A DNA stretch of 34,388 nt. Origin: Bryobacterales bacterium. GTDB lineage: Bacteria; Acidobacteriota; Terriglobia; Bryobacterales; Bryobacteraceae. A model generated the notes under the pieces. That model did no database searches and had not been told where the DNA came from. It was given only the letters and a program-made list of their open reading frames with translations. The position numbers and the translations under genes are program-made. The first letter of the stretch is position 1; each line of letters begins with the position of its first letter. This document shows, in pieces, positions 26,349 through 33,859 of the stretch. The DNA is taken from the NCBI GenBank assembly GCA_020852175.1, contig JADZBH010000046.1, positions 1 to 34,388 on the forward strand. Direction: 5' to 3'.

Positions 26349-27461
26349 TCAGGGCCGTTCGCGGAAGAGACGCGGCAGGAAGTCGCGCAGGTAGATGCGC
26401 CAGTTCTTCCAGGTGTGGCCGCCGGGGGTTTCCCGGAAGTCGGTTTGGATACCGGCTTCCTTAAGCGTGCTCAGCATGTTCGCGTTCGATTCCAGCAGGA
26501 AGTCATCCTTGCCGATGCCAACCCAGAACAGGCGGATCTGCTTGTTCCAGTCCGCGCCTTTGGCCAGAACGGCGGCGTGCTCCTTCTTGAATGCCTCGGT
26601 GGAGCCGAAGATGCCGGAACTGAACACGCCGATGTAGGCAAACTGGTCCAGGTGGCGAAGGCTGATGTTGAGAGACTGCGCGCCGCCCATGGAGAGTCCG
26701 GCGATGGCCCGGGAGTCGCGTCCAGCCTTGACACGATAGGTTTTTTCAACCAGGGGCAGAATATCGCCCATGAGGTCTGCTTCAAAGAGTTCCGTGTTGC
26801 GCGCCCGGGCTTCACGGTCACCGGACTTCACGGCATGTCCGTCCGGCATGACGATGATCATCGGGCGCAGGCGGCCGTCCGTGAAAAGGTTGTCCGAGAT
26901 CATGCCCGCACGGCCTACGGTGGACCACTCGGCGTCCGTGTCGCCGGAACCGTGGAGGAGATAGAGCACGGGATAGGCGTCCTTCGCCGATTCATAGCCC
27001 GGAGGCGTGTAGACGTGGACACGCCGGTTGGCATGGATGGATTGGGAGTAGTAATGATGCACGTGGACGGTGCCGTGTGGAACGTCGCGCCAGGCGAAGA
27101 AATTGACCGGCGGGCCGAGGATATCCACCATGCTGGAAGGGCCGCGGTTGCCTTCCTTAAGCAGCGGATTGGCCGGATCGACCGTGGAAGTACCGTCGAC
27201 GATGAAGCTGTAGTTGTATAGTTCGGGCTCGATGGGGCCGACGGTGACCGACCAGAGGCCGTCCGTGGCTTTGGACAGCGGTACGGTCGTGTTGGGAGCC
27301 ATCCACTCGCCGCGAAGCGACACCTCGGCGGCCTTGGGCGCGCGTAGCCGGAAGGTGACGCGGGCATCGGCAAGGACCTCCGGTGAAACGACGGGGGGCG
27401 GCTGGGGAGCGCGCTGGGCGAAGGCGGCGGCGGCCAGCAAGGCTAGCGTGAAGAAGCGCAT
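26349..27461 (-). CDS. Secreted esterase with an N-terminal Ig-like domain (feruloyl/esterase D type)
   Basis: A 370-residue exported alpha/beta hydrolase. The signal peptide is residues 1-16 (FFTLALLAAAAFAQ). Residues about 26-115 form an E-set domain of the CBM48-like kind (VTFRLRAPKAAEVSLRGEW, LWSVTVGPIEPELYNYSFIVDG). Residues 125-370 form the esterase: the nucleophile Ser257 in GLSMGG, the acid in IGKDDFLLE (about Asp319-320) and His349 in GGHTWKNW. This order occurs in secreted feruloyl and acetyl-xylan esterases that release acids from plant cell-wall polymers, so a polymer-deacylating role is likely. It is the first gene of a unit with the binding lipoprotein. Confidence 0.9.
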   Translation of the reverse strand: MRFFTLALLAAAAFAQRAPQPPPVVSPEVLADARVTFRLRAPKAAEVSLRGEWMAPNTTVPLSKATDGLWSVTVGPIEPELYNYSFIVDGTSTVDPANPLLKEGNRGPSSMVDILGPPVNFFAWRDVPHGTVHVHHYYSQSIHANRRVHVYTPPGYESAKDAYPVLYLLHGSGDTDAEWSTVGRAGMISDNLFTDGRLRPMIIVMPDGHAVKSGDREARARNTELFEADLMGDILPLVEKTYRVKAGRDSRAIAGLSMGGAQSLNISLRHLDQFAYIGVFSSGIFGSTEAFKKEHAAVLAKGADWNKQIRLFWVGIGKDDFLLESNANMLSTLKEAGIQTDFRETPGGHTWKNWRIYLRDFLPRLFRERP

Positions 27462-27479
27462 GCCGAGACTGTAGCGAGT

Positions 27480-27938
27480 CTATGCCGGAAGCGCAAGTTC
27501 AGGGGCGTCACGCCACAGGCGGTCAAGGTCGTAGTAGGAGCGGGCCGATTCGGTGAAGATGTGAACCACCATGTCGCCGTAGTCCAGCAGCACCCACTCG
27601 GCGTTGGCATAACCTTCCACCGAATTGGGACGTTCGCCGACGGCCTTGAGAGCCTTTTCCACCTCGTCGGCGATGGCCTGGATCTGGCGCTGGTTGGCGC
27701 CGCTGCACAGGACAAAGTAATCGGCGAAGGAGGTGACCGGCCGCAGATCGAGCGCACGGACACCGGTGGCTTTCTTTTCCAGAGCGGCCTGGGCGGCTAC
27801 CAGCCAGATGGCCGGGGCGGCCTGTTCCACCGCCTGGGCCGGGCCGGCGGAGGAGGATGCCGGGGGGGCGGCCTTTTTCGCCGGTTTACGGCGGGTGGTC
27901 CTGGTGGCGGCGGAGGCCGCGGTCTTCTTCGTGGCTAT
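27480..27938 (-). CDS. rsfS: Ribosomal silencing factor RsfS, with an apparent ATA start
   Basis: A 152-codon frame. Its core (EKKATGVRALDL, SFADYFVLCSGANQRQIQAI, VLLDYGDMVVHIFTESARSYYDLDRLW) is the RsfS/DUF143 fold, which binds ribosomal protein L14 and blocks subunit joining in starved cells. Before it lies a basic, Ala/Lys-rich stretch of about 37 residues. The best ribosome-binding site is AGGAG at 27951-27947, eight bases before 27938, where the codon is ATA followed by GCCACGAAG. No ATG or TTG lies in frame nearby. GTG 27830 would give a 116-residue core protein but has no Shine-Dalgarno. Either initiation is at ATA, or the base at 27936 is an error for C (giving ATG). The gene is divergent from the M15-like gene. 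Confidence 0.85.
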   Translation of the reverse strand: MATKKTAASAATRTTRRKPAKKAAPPASSSAGPAQAVEQAAPAIWLVAAQAALEKKATGVRALDLRPVTSFADYFVLCSGANQRQIQAIADEVEKALKAVGERPNSVEGYANAEWVLLDYGDMVVHIFTESARSYYDLDRLWRDAPELALPA

Positions 27939-27978
27939 GAGCGAAACTCCTAAGCTTATCGTACTAAAATGGAAGATA

Positions 27979-28827
27979 ATGCGTGTGACTGGAATAGCCG
28001 CGGTGGTTGTGTGCGCGCTGGCGCTGCACGGGCAAACCGTGCCGGCGGCGGATGCCGCGGCGGAGCAGGAATTGGCGCGGGAGATCGCGCGGCTGAAGGA
28101 AATGGTGGCTGCGGGCGTGGCCGCTCCATCGGCGCTGAACAGGCTGGAAGGACAGCGCGACGACCTGCGCGATGAGGCTCTACTGCGCGAGACTCTGTAC
28201 GGCCCGTTGGCCGTGGAAGAGTTGTCGTCCGAGCAGGCCGATGAGATGGTGCTCGCCGCCGCCCGGCGCGTGGACCGGCGGCGGGGAGCATTGGATGAGG
28301 CCAAGGTCCGCGTGGAAGTGGGCGCGGCGTCGCGGCTGAGCTTGACGCCGTTCCTGGAAGACCTCGACAGAATGAAACGGGCGCTGGACGAAGCCGAGTC
28401 ACGGGCGCGGCTGCTGAAGGAAATCTCGGAGATCGCGCGGCGCGAGGCGGAGTTCGAGCAGAGTCCCGGCGAGGTTCCTCTCGTGCCCTACGGGCCGCTT
28501 CCAGTGGCGGAGAAGTACGAAGGCGGCGGCACGCTTCTGCCGGTTCAGTGGCGCGAGACCGTGCTGCGATTCGAGTCCAGGTTTGGACGCGGCTTGCCGG
28601 TGAGCGCCAAGGGGGAGACGGCGTTTCACAAGGCTCTGGGATATGACCACAGGGGCCGCGTGGACGTGGCGATCGATCCGGATTCGGAAGAAGGGCAGTG
28701 GCTGCGACGGCATCTGGAGTCGATGCGCGTCCCCTACTTCCTGTTCCGGGCGGCGGTGCCGGGGAAGGCATCGGCGGCGCACATTCACATTGGTCCGCCC
28801 AGCGCGCGGCTTCGGCGGGCGGACTAA
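27979..28827 (+). CDS. Secreted coiled-coil protein with an M15-like peptidase domain (putative)
   Basis: A 282-residue protein. A signal peptide (residues 1-25) is followed by a long charged helical, probably coiled-coil region (about 27-165). A C-terminal domain of about 110 residues has GETAFHKALGYDHRGRVDVAI and HIHIGPPS. His217, His224, Asp229 and His268 or His270 are placed like the zinc ligands of the D-Ala-D-Ala carboxypeptidase (M15) fold, though the spacing H-x4-D differs from the classic SxHxxGxAxD. The domain may cut cell-wall peptides. ATG 27979 is preferred because the signal peptide begins there; the frame is open farther upstream but only as antisense to rsfS. It precedes hpt by 38 bp on the same strand. 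Confidence 0.6.
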   Translation: MRVTGIAAVVVCALALHGQTVPAADAAAEQELAREIARLKEMVAAGVAAPSALNRLEGQRDDLRDEALLRETLYGPLAVEELSSEQADEMVLAAARRVDRRRGALDEAKVRVEVGAASRLSLTPFLEDLDRMKRALDEAESRARLLKEISEIARREAEFEQSPGEVPLVPYGPLPVAEKYEGGGTLLPVQWRETVLRFESRFGRGLPVSAKGETAFHKALGYDHRGRVDVAIDPDSEEGQWLRRHLESMRVPYFLFRAAVPGKASAAHIHIGPPSARLRRAD

Positions 28828-28865
28828 GCAGACAACCGCACCCGGCCTGATACAATCGTGCTTCC

Positions 28866-29396
28866 ATGCCGGAGCCCGACCAGAGCAGGTTGCGTGTGCT
28901 GTTGCCCGCCGCGAAGATTCATGAGCGGATTCAGGAGATGGGGGCGGAGATTCACGCGGCGTATCCGGAGGGTCCGATTTACATGATCGGCATCCTGAAG
29001 GGCTCGTGGATTTTCCTGGCCGACCTGGCGCGCGCGATCCCGCGGCATGTACGCGTCGAGTTCATGGGCATCAGCAGCTACGGCAGGGGCAAGACGTCGT
29101 CCGGCGAGGTGAGGCTGACCAAGGACATCGACGCGTCGCTGGAAGGAATGGACGTCATTGTCGTCGAGGATATTGTCGACACGGGCGTGACGCTCACCTA
29201 CCTGATCCAATTGCTGCAGCAGCGGCGGCCCCGCTCGATCAAGGTAGCGGCGCTGCTGGACAAACCTTCACGGAGGCTGCGTCCGATCCGCCCGGACTAT
29301 TGCGGCTTCACTGTGCCGGACGAATTCGTGGTGGGCTACGGTCTGGACTTCGCCGAGGACTACAGAAACCTGTCGGACATCTGCGTGGTGGAGTAG
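28866..29396 (+). CDS. hpt: Hypoxanthine phosphoribosyltransferase
   Basis: A 176-residue enzyme of normal length. The PRPP-binding loop VIVVEDIVDTGVTL lies at about residues 96-109. MIGILKGSWIFLADLARAI holds the pyrophosphate loop, GISSYGRGKTSSGEV is the flexible loop that closes over the substrate, and VVGYGLDFAEDYRNL marks the purine-binding region near the C-terminus. It makes IMP (and probably GMP) from the base and PRPP in purine salvage. It follows the M15-like gene by 38 bp and is convergent with the kinase pair 12 bp on. Confidence 0.95.
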   Translation: MPEPDQSRLRVLLPAAKIHERIQEMGAEIHAAYPEGPIYMIGILKGSWIFLADLARAIPRHVRVEFMGISSYGRGKTSSGEVRLTKDIDASLEGMDVIVVEDIVDTGVTLTYLIQLLQQRRPRSIKVAALLDKPSRRLRPIRPDYCGFTVPDEFVVGYGLDFAEDYRNLSDICVVE

Positions 29397-29408
29397 CGGC
29401 GTCCGCGT

Positions 29409-30155
29409 CTACTTTTGCGGGCCCACGCGCCCGGAGCGCGCGGCGGCGGGCCGGCTCACCGGGCTGAACAGATGCCCGATGGATCTTTGCAGGTCGGCGA
29501 AGATGGCGTCGGGGGCGCGCGAGGCGTCGATGGTGACAAAGCCGTAGCGGTCCGACATGCTGTCAAGCGCGCGGATCAGCTTGTCCTGATACTTCACGAA
29601 GCTGTCGTACATATCCGTGGAAAGGCCCAGGTCCATGCCACTTTCCCAGTAATCGAACTGGCCGCGTCCGACAACCACGCGCGAAACCAGATCGGCCACC
29701 TCGGCGCGAAGATAGTAGACGACATGGGGGACCAGCGCGAAGCTGGCGACGTTCTCAATCCAACCGCGGTTTTCGCCGCGCGCGATGGCCCGGGCGATGA
29801 TGGAGTAGATGTAGCGGTCGGTGAGCACGACAAACCCGGCGCGAAGGGCCGGAATGATCTCGTTCTCCAGACGGTCGGCGAAATCCGTCGTATAGAACAG
29901 CGTCATGGTGAGAGGACCGAAGGTGTTGCCGTCCTTGGCCTGCTGAATGCCCTTGCCGGCAAGGGCGGAGCGGGCCATGCCAGTGTCGAGAACGGCGTGG
30001 CCGGAAGCTTCCAGCCATGTGCGGAGACGGTCGATCTGCGTGGTCCGGCCGACGGCGTCCGGACCTTCGATCACGATCAGTTTGCCCTGCAATTCGTCCG
30101 TGTCCACGTCGGGAAGCGGATCGCCGTAGAACCTGAGAGGCGTGCGCGGCGTCAT
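29409..30155 (-). CDS. Thymidylate-kinase-like protein with an altered Walker A lysine
   Basis: A 248-residue paralogue of the upstream gene. The P-loop reads IEGPDAVGRTTQ (residues 29-40): Arg37 stands where the catalytic lysine of GxxxxGKS/T normally is. The thymidylate-kinase DRY motif is kept (VLTDRYIYSIIARA), as is a DLGLS segment shared with the partner (ESGMDLGLSTDMYDSF). Loss of the P-loop lysine usually disables ATP hydrolysis, so this may be a non-catalytic or regulatory subunit, for example a partner of the intact kinase. A retained altered activity is possible, since arginine sometimes suffices in kinases. ATG 30155 overlaps the stop of the upstream kinase by 4 bp (ATGA), so the two are translationally coupled. 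Confidence 0.8.
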   Translation of the reverse strand: MTPRTPLRFYGDPLPDVDTDELQGKLIVIEGPDAVGRTTQIDRLRTWLEASGHAVLDTGMARSALAGKGIQQAKDGNTFGPLTMTLFYTTDFADRLENEIIPALRAGFVVLTDRYIYSIIARAIARGENRGWIENVASFALVPHVVYYLRAEVADLVSRVVVGRGQFDYWESGMDLGLSTDMYDSFVKYQDKLIRALDSMSDRYGFVTIDASRAPDAIFADLQRSIGHLFSPVSRPAAARSGRVGPQK

Positions 30156-30856
30156 GGATGGATCTCCGAACGGGGCGCGGTGGCGGGAAGGGTGATGCCG
30201 AGTTCGCGATCGACGATGTCGCGCATCTGCTGCTGCTGTTTTTCGATGGAGCCGCTGGCGTCGATGATGTGAAAGCCCATCTCCGCGGCCATGGCGTCGT
30301 ACTCCTCGAGAATCCGGCCTTGAAACAGGCGGAAGCTCTCGACGATGTTGCGGCTGAGGCCAAGGTCCATGCCCGCCTCGTAGTACTTAATGGCGTCGCG
30401 TCCGCCCAGGATGCGGCCAATGGCTACTTCGAGGGGAACCCGGAAGTAAAACGCGAGGTTGGGCTTTACCGCGAAGCGGTACAGGTTGCGCACCCACTGG
30501 CGGCTGACGCCGCGGGCGACGTCGCGGGCATAGGCGGTGAAGGCGTAGCGGTCGGCGCATACCACGGCTCCGGCTTTCAGCATGGGAACGATGTAGCGCT
30601 CCATGCGGTCGGCAAAGTCGGTGGCATGAATCAGACTGAAGGTGGTGGGAGTGAACATCTCCTTTTTCTTGCCCCGGCGGGTTGTTTCCTTCACCAGGGG
30701 AGAAGAATTCCAGGCGCTGAAGGCGACCGGCCGGCCTGGAGCGCGCAGGTACTGGGCCAGGAGGGAAAGCTGCGTGGATTTGCCAGAGCCGTCAATTCCT
30801 TCGACGATGATCAGTTTCCCTTTGTAGCGATTGGGTTGCAGCGTGGGAAGAGGCAT
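30152..30856 (-). CDS. Thymidylate-kinase-like protein with canonical Walker A motif
   Basis: A 234-residue P-loop kinase of the dTMP-kinase family. IIVEGIDGSGKSTQ holds the Walker A motif (Lys26), VVCADRYAFTAYARD the DRY motif, and YYEAGMDLGLSRNIVESF a segment also found in its tandem neighbour. dTMP kinase phosphorylates dTMP to dTDP. The substrate here is not certain, because the pair departs from the usual single-copy tmk and the thymidine-specific residues cannot be fixed by eye. No Shine-Dalgarno is visible before ATG 30856. A perfect TATAAT lies 14 bp upstream on this strand, which gives a very short leader. It overlaps the downstream paralogue by 4 bp. Confidence 0.85.
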   Translation of the reverse strand: MPLPTLQPNRYKGKLIIVEGIDGSGKSTQLSLLAQYLRAPGRPVAFSAWNSSPLVKETTRRGKKKEMFTPTTFSLIHATDFADRMERYIVPMLKAGAVVCADRYAFTAYARDVARGVSRQWVRNLYRFAVKPNLAFYFRVPLEVAIGRILGGRDAIKYYEAGMDLGLSRNIVESFRLFQGRILEEYDAMAAEMGFHIIDASGSIEKQQQQMRDIVDRELGITLPATAPRSEIHP

Positions 30857-30869
30857 GGCCGCGAAGCCG

Positions 30870-30876
30870 TATTATA
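30870..30876. promoter_or_regulatory. Symmetrical -10 element shared by divergent kinase and Ppx/GppA genes
   Basis: TATTATA (30870-30876) reads TATTAT on the plus strand and TATAAT on the minus strand. On the minus strand the kinase ATG (30856) begins 14 bases after the hexamer. On the plus strand the predicted start, seven bases after the hexamer, falls on ATG 30882 of the Ppx/GppA gene. Good -35 boxes are not evident on either side. Confidence 0.45.
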
Positions 30877-30881
30877 GCCGT

Positions 30882-32414
30882 ATGCCCCGATACGCCGCCA
30901 TCGACATTGGTTCGAACTCCGTGCGGATGCTTGCCGCCGATGTCGATGCGCAAGGCCATCTGACGCCGCTGGCGGGCGAACGGCAGGTGACTCGGCTGGG
31001 TGAAAGCGTGTTCGCGCAAGGCGTGATCAGCGAGCAGGCGCAGGGGCTGGTCTGCGGCATGTTGAAGAAGATGGCGCAGACCTACCGGAAGCTGGACATC
31101 AAGGCGGTGCGCGCGGTGGCGACGGCGGCCGTTCGCGACGCGAGCAACCAAAGGATCTTCCTGGACCGCGCGAGCGAGGCGATCGGTTCGCCGGTGGAGA
31201 TCGTCTCCGGACAGGAAGAGGCGCGCCTGATTCACCTGGGCGTGCAGGTCCGCTGGGCGCATCCGCGCAGCAGGATTCTGATTGTCGACATCGGCGGCGG
31301 CAGCGCGGAAATTATCGTGGGTGAGAACGGACGGTTTCGTGAAGCGTTTTCGCGGCCGTTGGGAGCGGTGCGATTGGCGGGAATGTTTTGCAGGCATGAT
31401 CCTCCCGGAACCGACGATCTGGCGGCCCTGCACGAGTGGATTGAAGAAAAAGCTTCCGAGGCGATGCGTAAGTTTCGCGGACTGGCCTTCCAGAGAGTGA
31501 TCGCGACCTCGGCGACGGCGGCCGCGCTGGTGTGCGCGGCGAACCGGATTCCCAGGGCGCGGCGCGAGGAGGCCGACCGGAGGCGGGCCACGGCGCCACA
31601 GATCCGGAAGCTGTTCCGCGAACTGTCGTCGAAGGACCTGGCGCAAAGGCGGCGCGTGGTGGGGCTTGGGCCGAGACGTTCGGAAATCATCGTGCCGGGA
31701 GTGGCCGTGCTGATGCATGTGCTGGACCAGTTACAGCAACCGGCGCTATATTACTGCGCGGCCGGAGTGCGCGAGGGGATCATCGCGGACCTCGCGCTGA
31801 GGCGCGTGGGCGCTGAGCGTTCACAGCTTTCCGGCGAGCAACGGAAGGTGATCGAGGAGACAGCGCGGCGGTTCGGCGTGAACCTGGCGCACGCGCGGAA
31901 AACAGCGTCGATGGCGCACACGCTGTTTGAGTCCCTGGAGCCGCTGCACCGGTTGGCGCCGGAGACGGGGAAGTTGCTGGAGGCGGCGGCGTCCCTGTAC
32001 GACACCGGCCGCTATATCAGTGACACAGGACATCACAAACACTCCGAATACATTGTGCAGAACGCGGAACTTCCCGGATTCACCTCCCGCGAACGGCTGT
32101 TGATCGCTTCGCTGTGCCGGTTCCATCGAAAGTCGATGCCCGGAGCGCGTCATCTCGCGTTTCAATCGCTGCCGGCGGAGGACCGCCGGGTGTTGGTGCT
32201 GTTGATCCCCCTGCTGCGCCTGGCCGACGCCTTGGACTTGGGCAGAGCGCAAAGGGTGCAGGCGTTGAAGTGCACGGTGCAGAACGGAACGGTCCAGTTG
32301 CGCATCAATTCGCAGAAGGGGATCGACCTGGAGGCGTGGGCCAGCGGGCGCGTGGCCGAAATCTTCCAGCAAAGCTATGGACGGACGCTCACGGTTTCCA
32401 CGTTGCGCGGCTAG
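30882..32414 (+). CDS. Ppx/GppA family phosphatase (exopolyphosphatase / pppGpp phosphohydrolase)
   Basis: A 510-residue protein. The N-terminal two domains have the actin-like phosphatase fold: AAIDIGSNSVRMLA (first phosphate loop), SGQEEARLIHLGVQ, and IVDIGGGSAEIIV (second loop). GPRRSEIIVPGVAVLMHVL ends that part. The C-terminal part (about 310-510) is a helical HD-like domain: ARKTASMAHTLFESL, YDTGRYISDTGHHKHSEYIVQN and LIASLCRFHRKSMP. These enzymes cleave polyphosphate or pppGpp. The start at ATG 30882 gives the family N-terminus; ATG 30855 with GGAAGAGG upstream is possible and would overlap the divergent kinase by two bases. No Shine-Dalgarno stands before 30882, where a leaderless transcript is predicted. 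Confidence 0.9.
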   Translation: MPRYAAIDIGSNSVRMLAADVDAQGHLTPLAGERQVTRLGESVFAQGVISEQAQGLVCGMLKKMAQTYRKLDIKAVRAVATAAVRDASNQRIFLDRASEAIGSPVEIVSGQEEARLIHLGVQVRWAHPRSRILIVDIGGGSAEIIVGENGRFREAFSRPLGAVRLAGMFCRHDPPGTDDLAALHEWIEEKASEAMRKFRGLAFQRVIATSATAAALVCAANRIPRARREEADRRRATAPQIRKLFRELSSKDLAQRRRVVGLGPRRSEIIVPGVAVLMHVLDQLQQPALYYCAAGVREGIIADLALRRVGAERSQLSGEQRKVIEETARRFGVNLAHARKTASMAHTLFESLEPLHRLAPETGKLLEAAASLYDTGRYISDTGHHKHSEYIVQNAELPGFTSRERLLIASLCRFHRKSMPGARHLAFQSLPAEDRRVLVLLIPLLRLADALDLGRAQRVQALKCTVQNGTVQLRINSQKGIDLEAWASGRVAEIFQQSYGRTLTVSTLRG

Positions 32415-32468
32415 CGGCGCCGCCGCGTTATTTGCGGCCGCGTGTGGCGAGCCGCGGGAGCGCTGACC

Positions 32469-32474
32469 TATAAT
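32469..32474 (+). promoter_or_regulatory. Consensus -10 box (TATAAT) before tRNA-Gln
   Basis: TATAAT at 32469-32474 lies 18 bp before the tRNA. No TTGACA-like box is found at the proper distance; GC-rich sequence lies there. Confidence 0.55.
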
Positions 32475-32492
32475 GGGAATTGCGCCTCCTGC

Positions 32493-32566
32493 TGGGAGGT
32501 CGTCTAACGGTAAGACTGCGGACTCTGGATCCGCCTATCGGGGTTCGAATCCCTGCCTCCCAGCCA
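32493..32566 (+). tRNA. tRNA-Gln (CTG anticodon)
   Basis: The acceptor stem TGGGAGG (32493-32499) pairs with CCTCCCA (32556-32562). The discriminator G and an encoded CCA (32564-32566) follow. The D stem is GTCT/AGAC, the anticodon stem GCGGA/TCCGC with loop CTCTGGA and anticodon CTG at 32525-32527, and the T arm CGGGG-TTCGAAT-CCCTG with one G-U pair. The U1-A72 pair is typical of glutamine tRNAs. It reads CAG codons. Confidence 0.97.
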
Positions 32567-32579
32567 GTCACTTCCCTTC

Positions 32580-33374
32580 TTATTCGCCATCCAGAAACCC
32601 TTCGATCAAACGTGCCGTAAGCGCCGGATAGCCGCGAATTGCGGGTTGCGCCGAAGCTTCGCCCATATAGTCGCCGTGCCCTGCGGGCAGCAGCAGCAGG
32701 CGTGCACCCGGAATGAGACGTGCTATCTCAATGGCATGTTCGGGGAGTGTGACATCGCGGTCGCCGGCAAGGATAAGCGTCCTTGCCCGGATCGCCTGGA
32801 GCGCTTCGCCGGGTACATCGGCGAAGGCGCGCATACGTGCGGCGTCCTTGTCATGCATGGAGCGAAGCCTGGCCTCATCGGGGTTCACGGCGAGAAAGGC
32901 ATCCTTCAGGGCTTGCGGCATGTGAGAAAAATCCGCGCCATCGAGGAATCTCCACAACTGCTCGGGGGCGCCGGAACGCTTTGTGATGGATGAGGCGAAA
33001 ATCAGTTTGCGGACGAGCCCAGGGTGGCGAATAGCCACCTGGAGCGCGACGCTGGCGCCATTGCTGAAACCAAACAGATCGGCTTGTTCCATGTGGAGAT
33101 GGCCCAGCAGGGCGGCGGCATCATCGGCGGACGAGTCGAACGTAAAGGGTTGGTCGAGGTCGGAACTCCGGCCGTGGCCGCGTTCCTCGATCGCGAGCAC
33201 CCGGCGGCCGGCAATGAGCGGCAACAGGCGGCCGAAGGTGGAATCGATGGTGGAACCGCCGCCGTGGAAGAGAACGAGGGGGACACCTTCGCGTGCGCCG
33301 TACATCTCGTAATAGAGGCGCAGACCGCGGACGGGCGCGTAACCGGAGGTGTACGGACTGGCGGGGTTGGTCAT
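32580..33374 (-). CDS. Alpha/beta hydrolase fold protein
   Basis: A 264-residue cytosolic alpha/beta hydrolase. The oxyanion-hole motif is HGGG (37-40), the nucleophile Ser104 lies in GFSNGAS, the acid is in LILAGDRDV, and the histidine in LLPAGHGDYMGE. AIEERGHGRSSD is the usual strand-loop before the nucleophile strand. No signal peptide is present. The substrate is unknown; relatives are esterases, lactonases and peroxidases. It is the last gene of an operon with a START-like protein and an ArsR regulator; the 4-bp ATGA overlap with the former indicates coupled translation. Confidence 0.88.
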   Translation of the reverse strand: MTNPASPYTSGYAPVRGLRLYYEMYGAREGVPLVLFHGGGSTIDSTFGRLLPLIAGRRVLAIEERGHGRSSDLDQPFTFDSSADDAAALLGHLHMEQADLFGFSNGASVALQVAIRHPGLVRKLIFASSITKRSGAPEQLWRFLDGADFSHMPQALKDAFLAVNPDEARLRSMHDKDAARMRAFADVPGEALQAIRARTLILAGDRDVTLPEHAIEIARLIPGARLLLLPAGHGDYMGEASAQPAIRGYPALTARLIEGFLDGE

Positions 33375-33859
33375 GAACTGTGATTCTCCAGAAGTTGGGA
33401 CAGGCGCGACAACATCCCGAGCCAGCTCGGATGCGCGCCGGTGCGTTGGGCCAGCGCCGCGGACACACTCTGTTCGAGCGTGACAAGCGTGCCTCCGGCC
33501 AACTCTTTGAAGATGACGCGAATCGTGGTTTCGTCAGGCCAGTCGGGATCGTGCCCCTGGCTGGAGGCGCTGCGCGGGAATCCTTCTGCGTCGGCGATCA
33601 CGGAGGTGAACACGAGGCGCTCCGGGCGAAGCACCTCGGTATAGACACCGGTAGTCCAGCAATCGCCAAAGGCAGGGTTGCGCACGCACCAGTGATAGCC
33701 GCCACCCGTGCGCGCATCCAGGCGCGCGATGAAAAGCGTGCAACCGGGCGGCGCAAACCATTCGGCGAGCAACTCGGGCGAGACCCAGGCATCGAAGACG
33801 GTCTCGCGCCGGTAGGCGAACTCCTGTTCGATGCGGAGGAGCGGTCCGGCGGGACTCAC
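33371..33859 (-). CDS. SRPBCC / AHSA1-like START-fold protein
   Basis: A 162-residue protein of the SRPBCC superfamily. Recognisable elements are FAYRRETVFDAWVSPELLAEWFAPPG at the N-terminus, GGYHWCVRN and VYTEVLRPERLVFTSV in the sheet, TIRVIFKELAGGTLVTLEQS and the closing helix LGMLSRLSQLLEN. The fold is a helix-grip that binds hydrophobic ligands; AHSA1-like members of bacteria are often encoded next to ArsR regulators, as here. ATGA overlaps both neighbours by 4 bp (33856-33859 and 33371-33374). The ligand is unknown. Confidence 0.9.
   Translation of the reverse strand: MSPAGPLLRIEQEFAYRRETVFDAWVSPELLAEWFAPPGCTLFIARLDARTGGGYHWCVRNPAFGDCWTTGVYTEVLRPERLVFTSVIADAEGFPRSASSQGHDPDWPDETTIRVIFKELAGGTLVTLEQSVSAALAQRTGAHPSWLGMLSRLSQLLENHSS

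Noticed and set aside
27939..28304. Upstream extension of the rsfS frame to ATG 28304
   Set aside because: This part is antisense to the M15-like gene and has Ser/Arg/Pro-rich shadow composition. RsfS does not carry such an extension.
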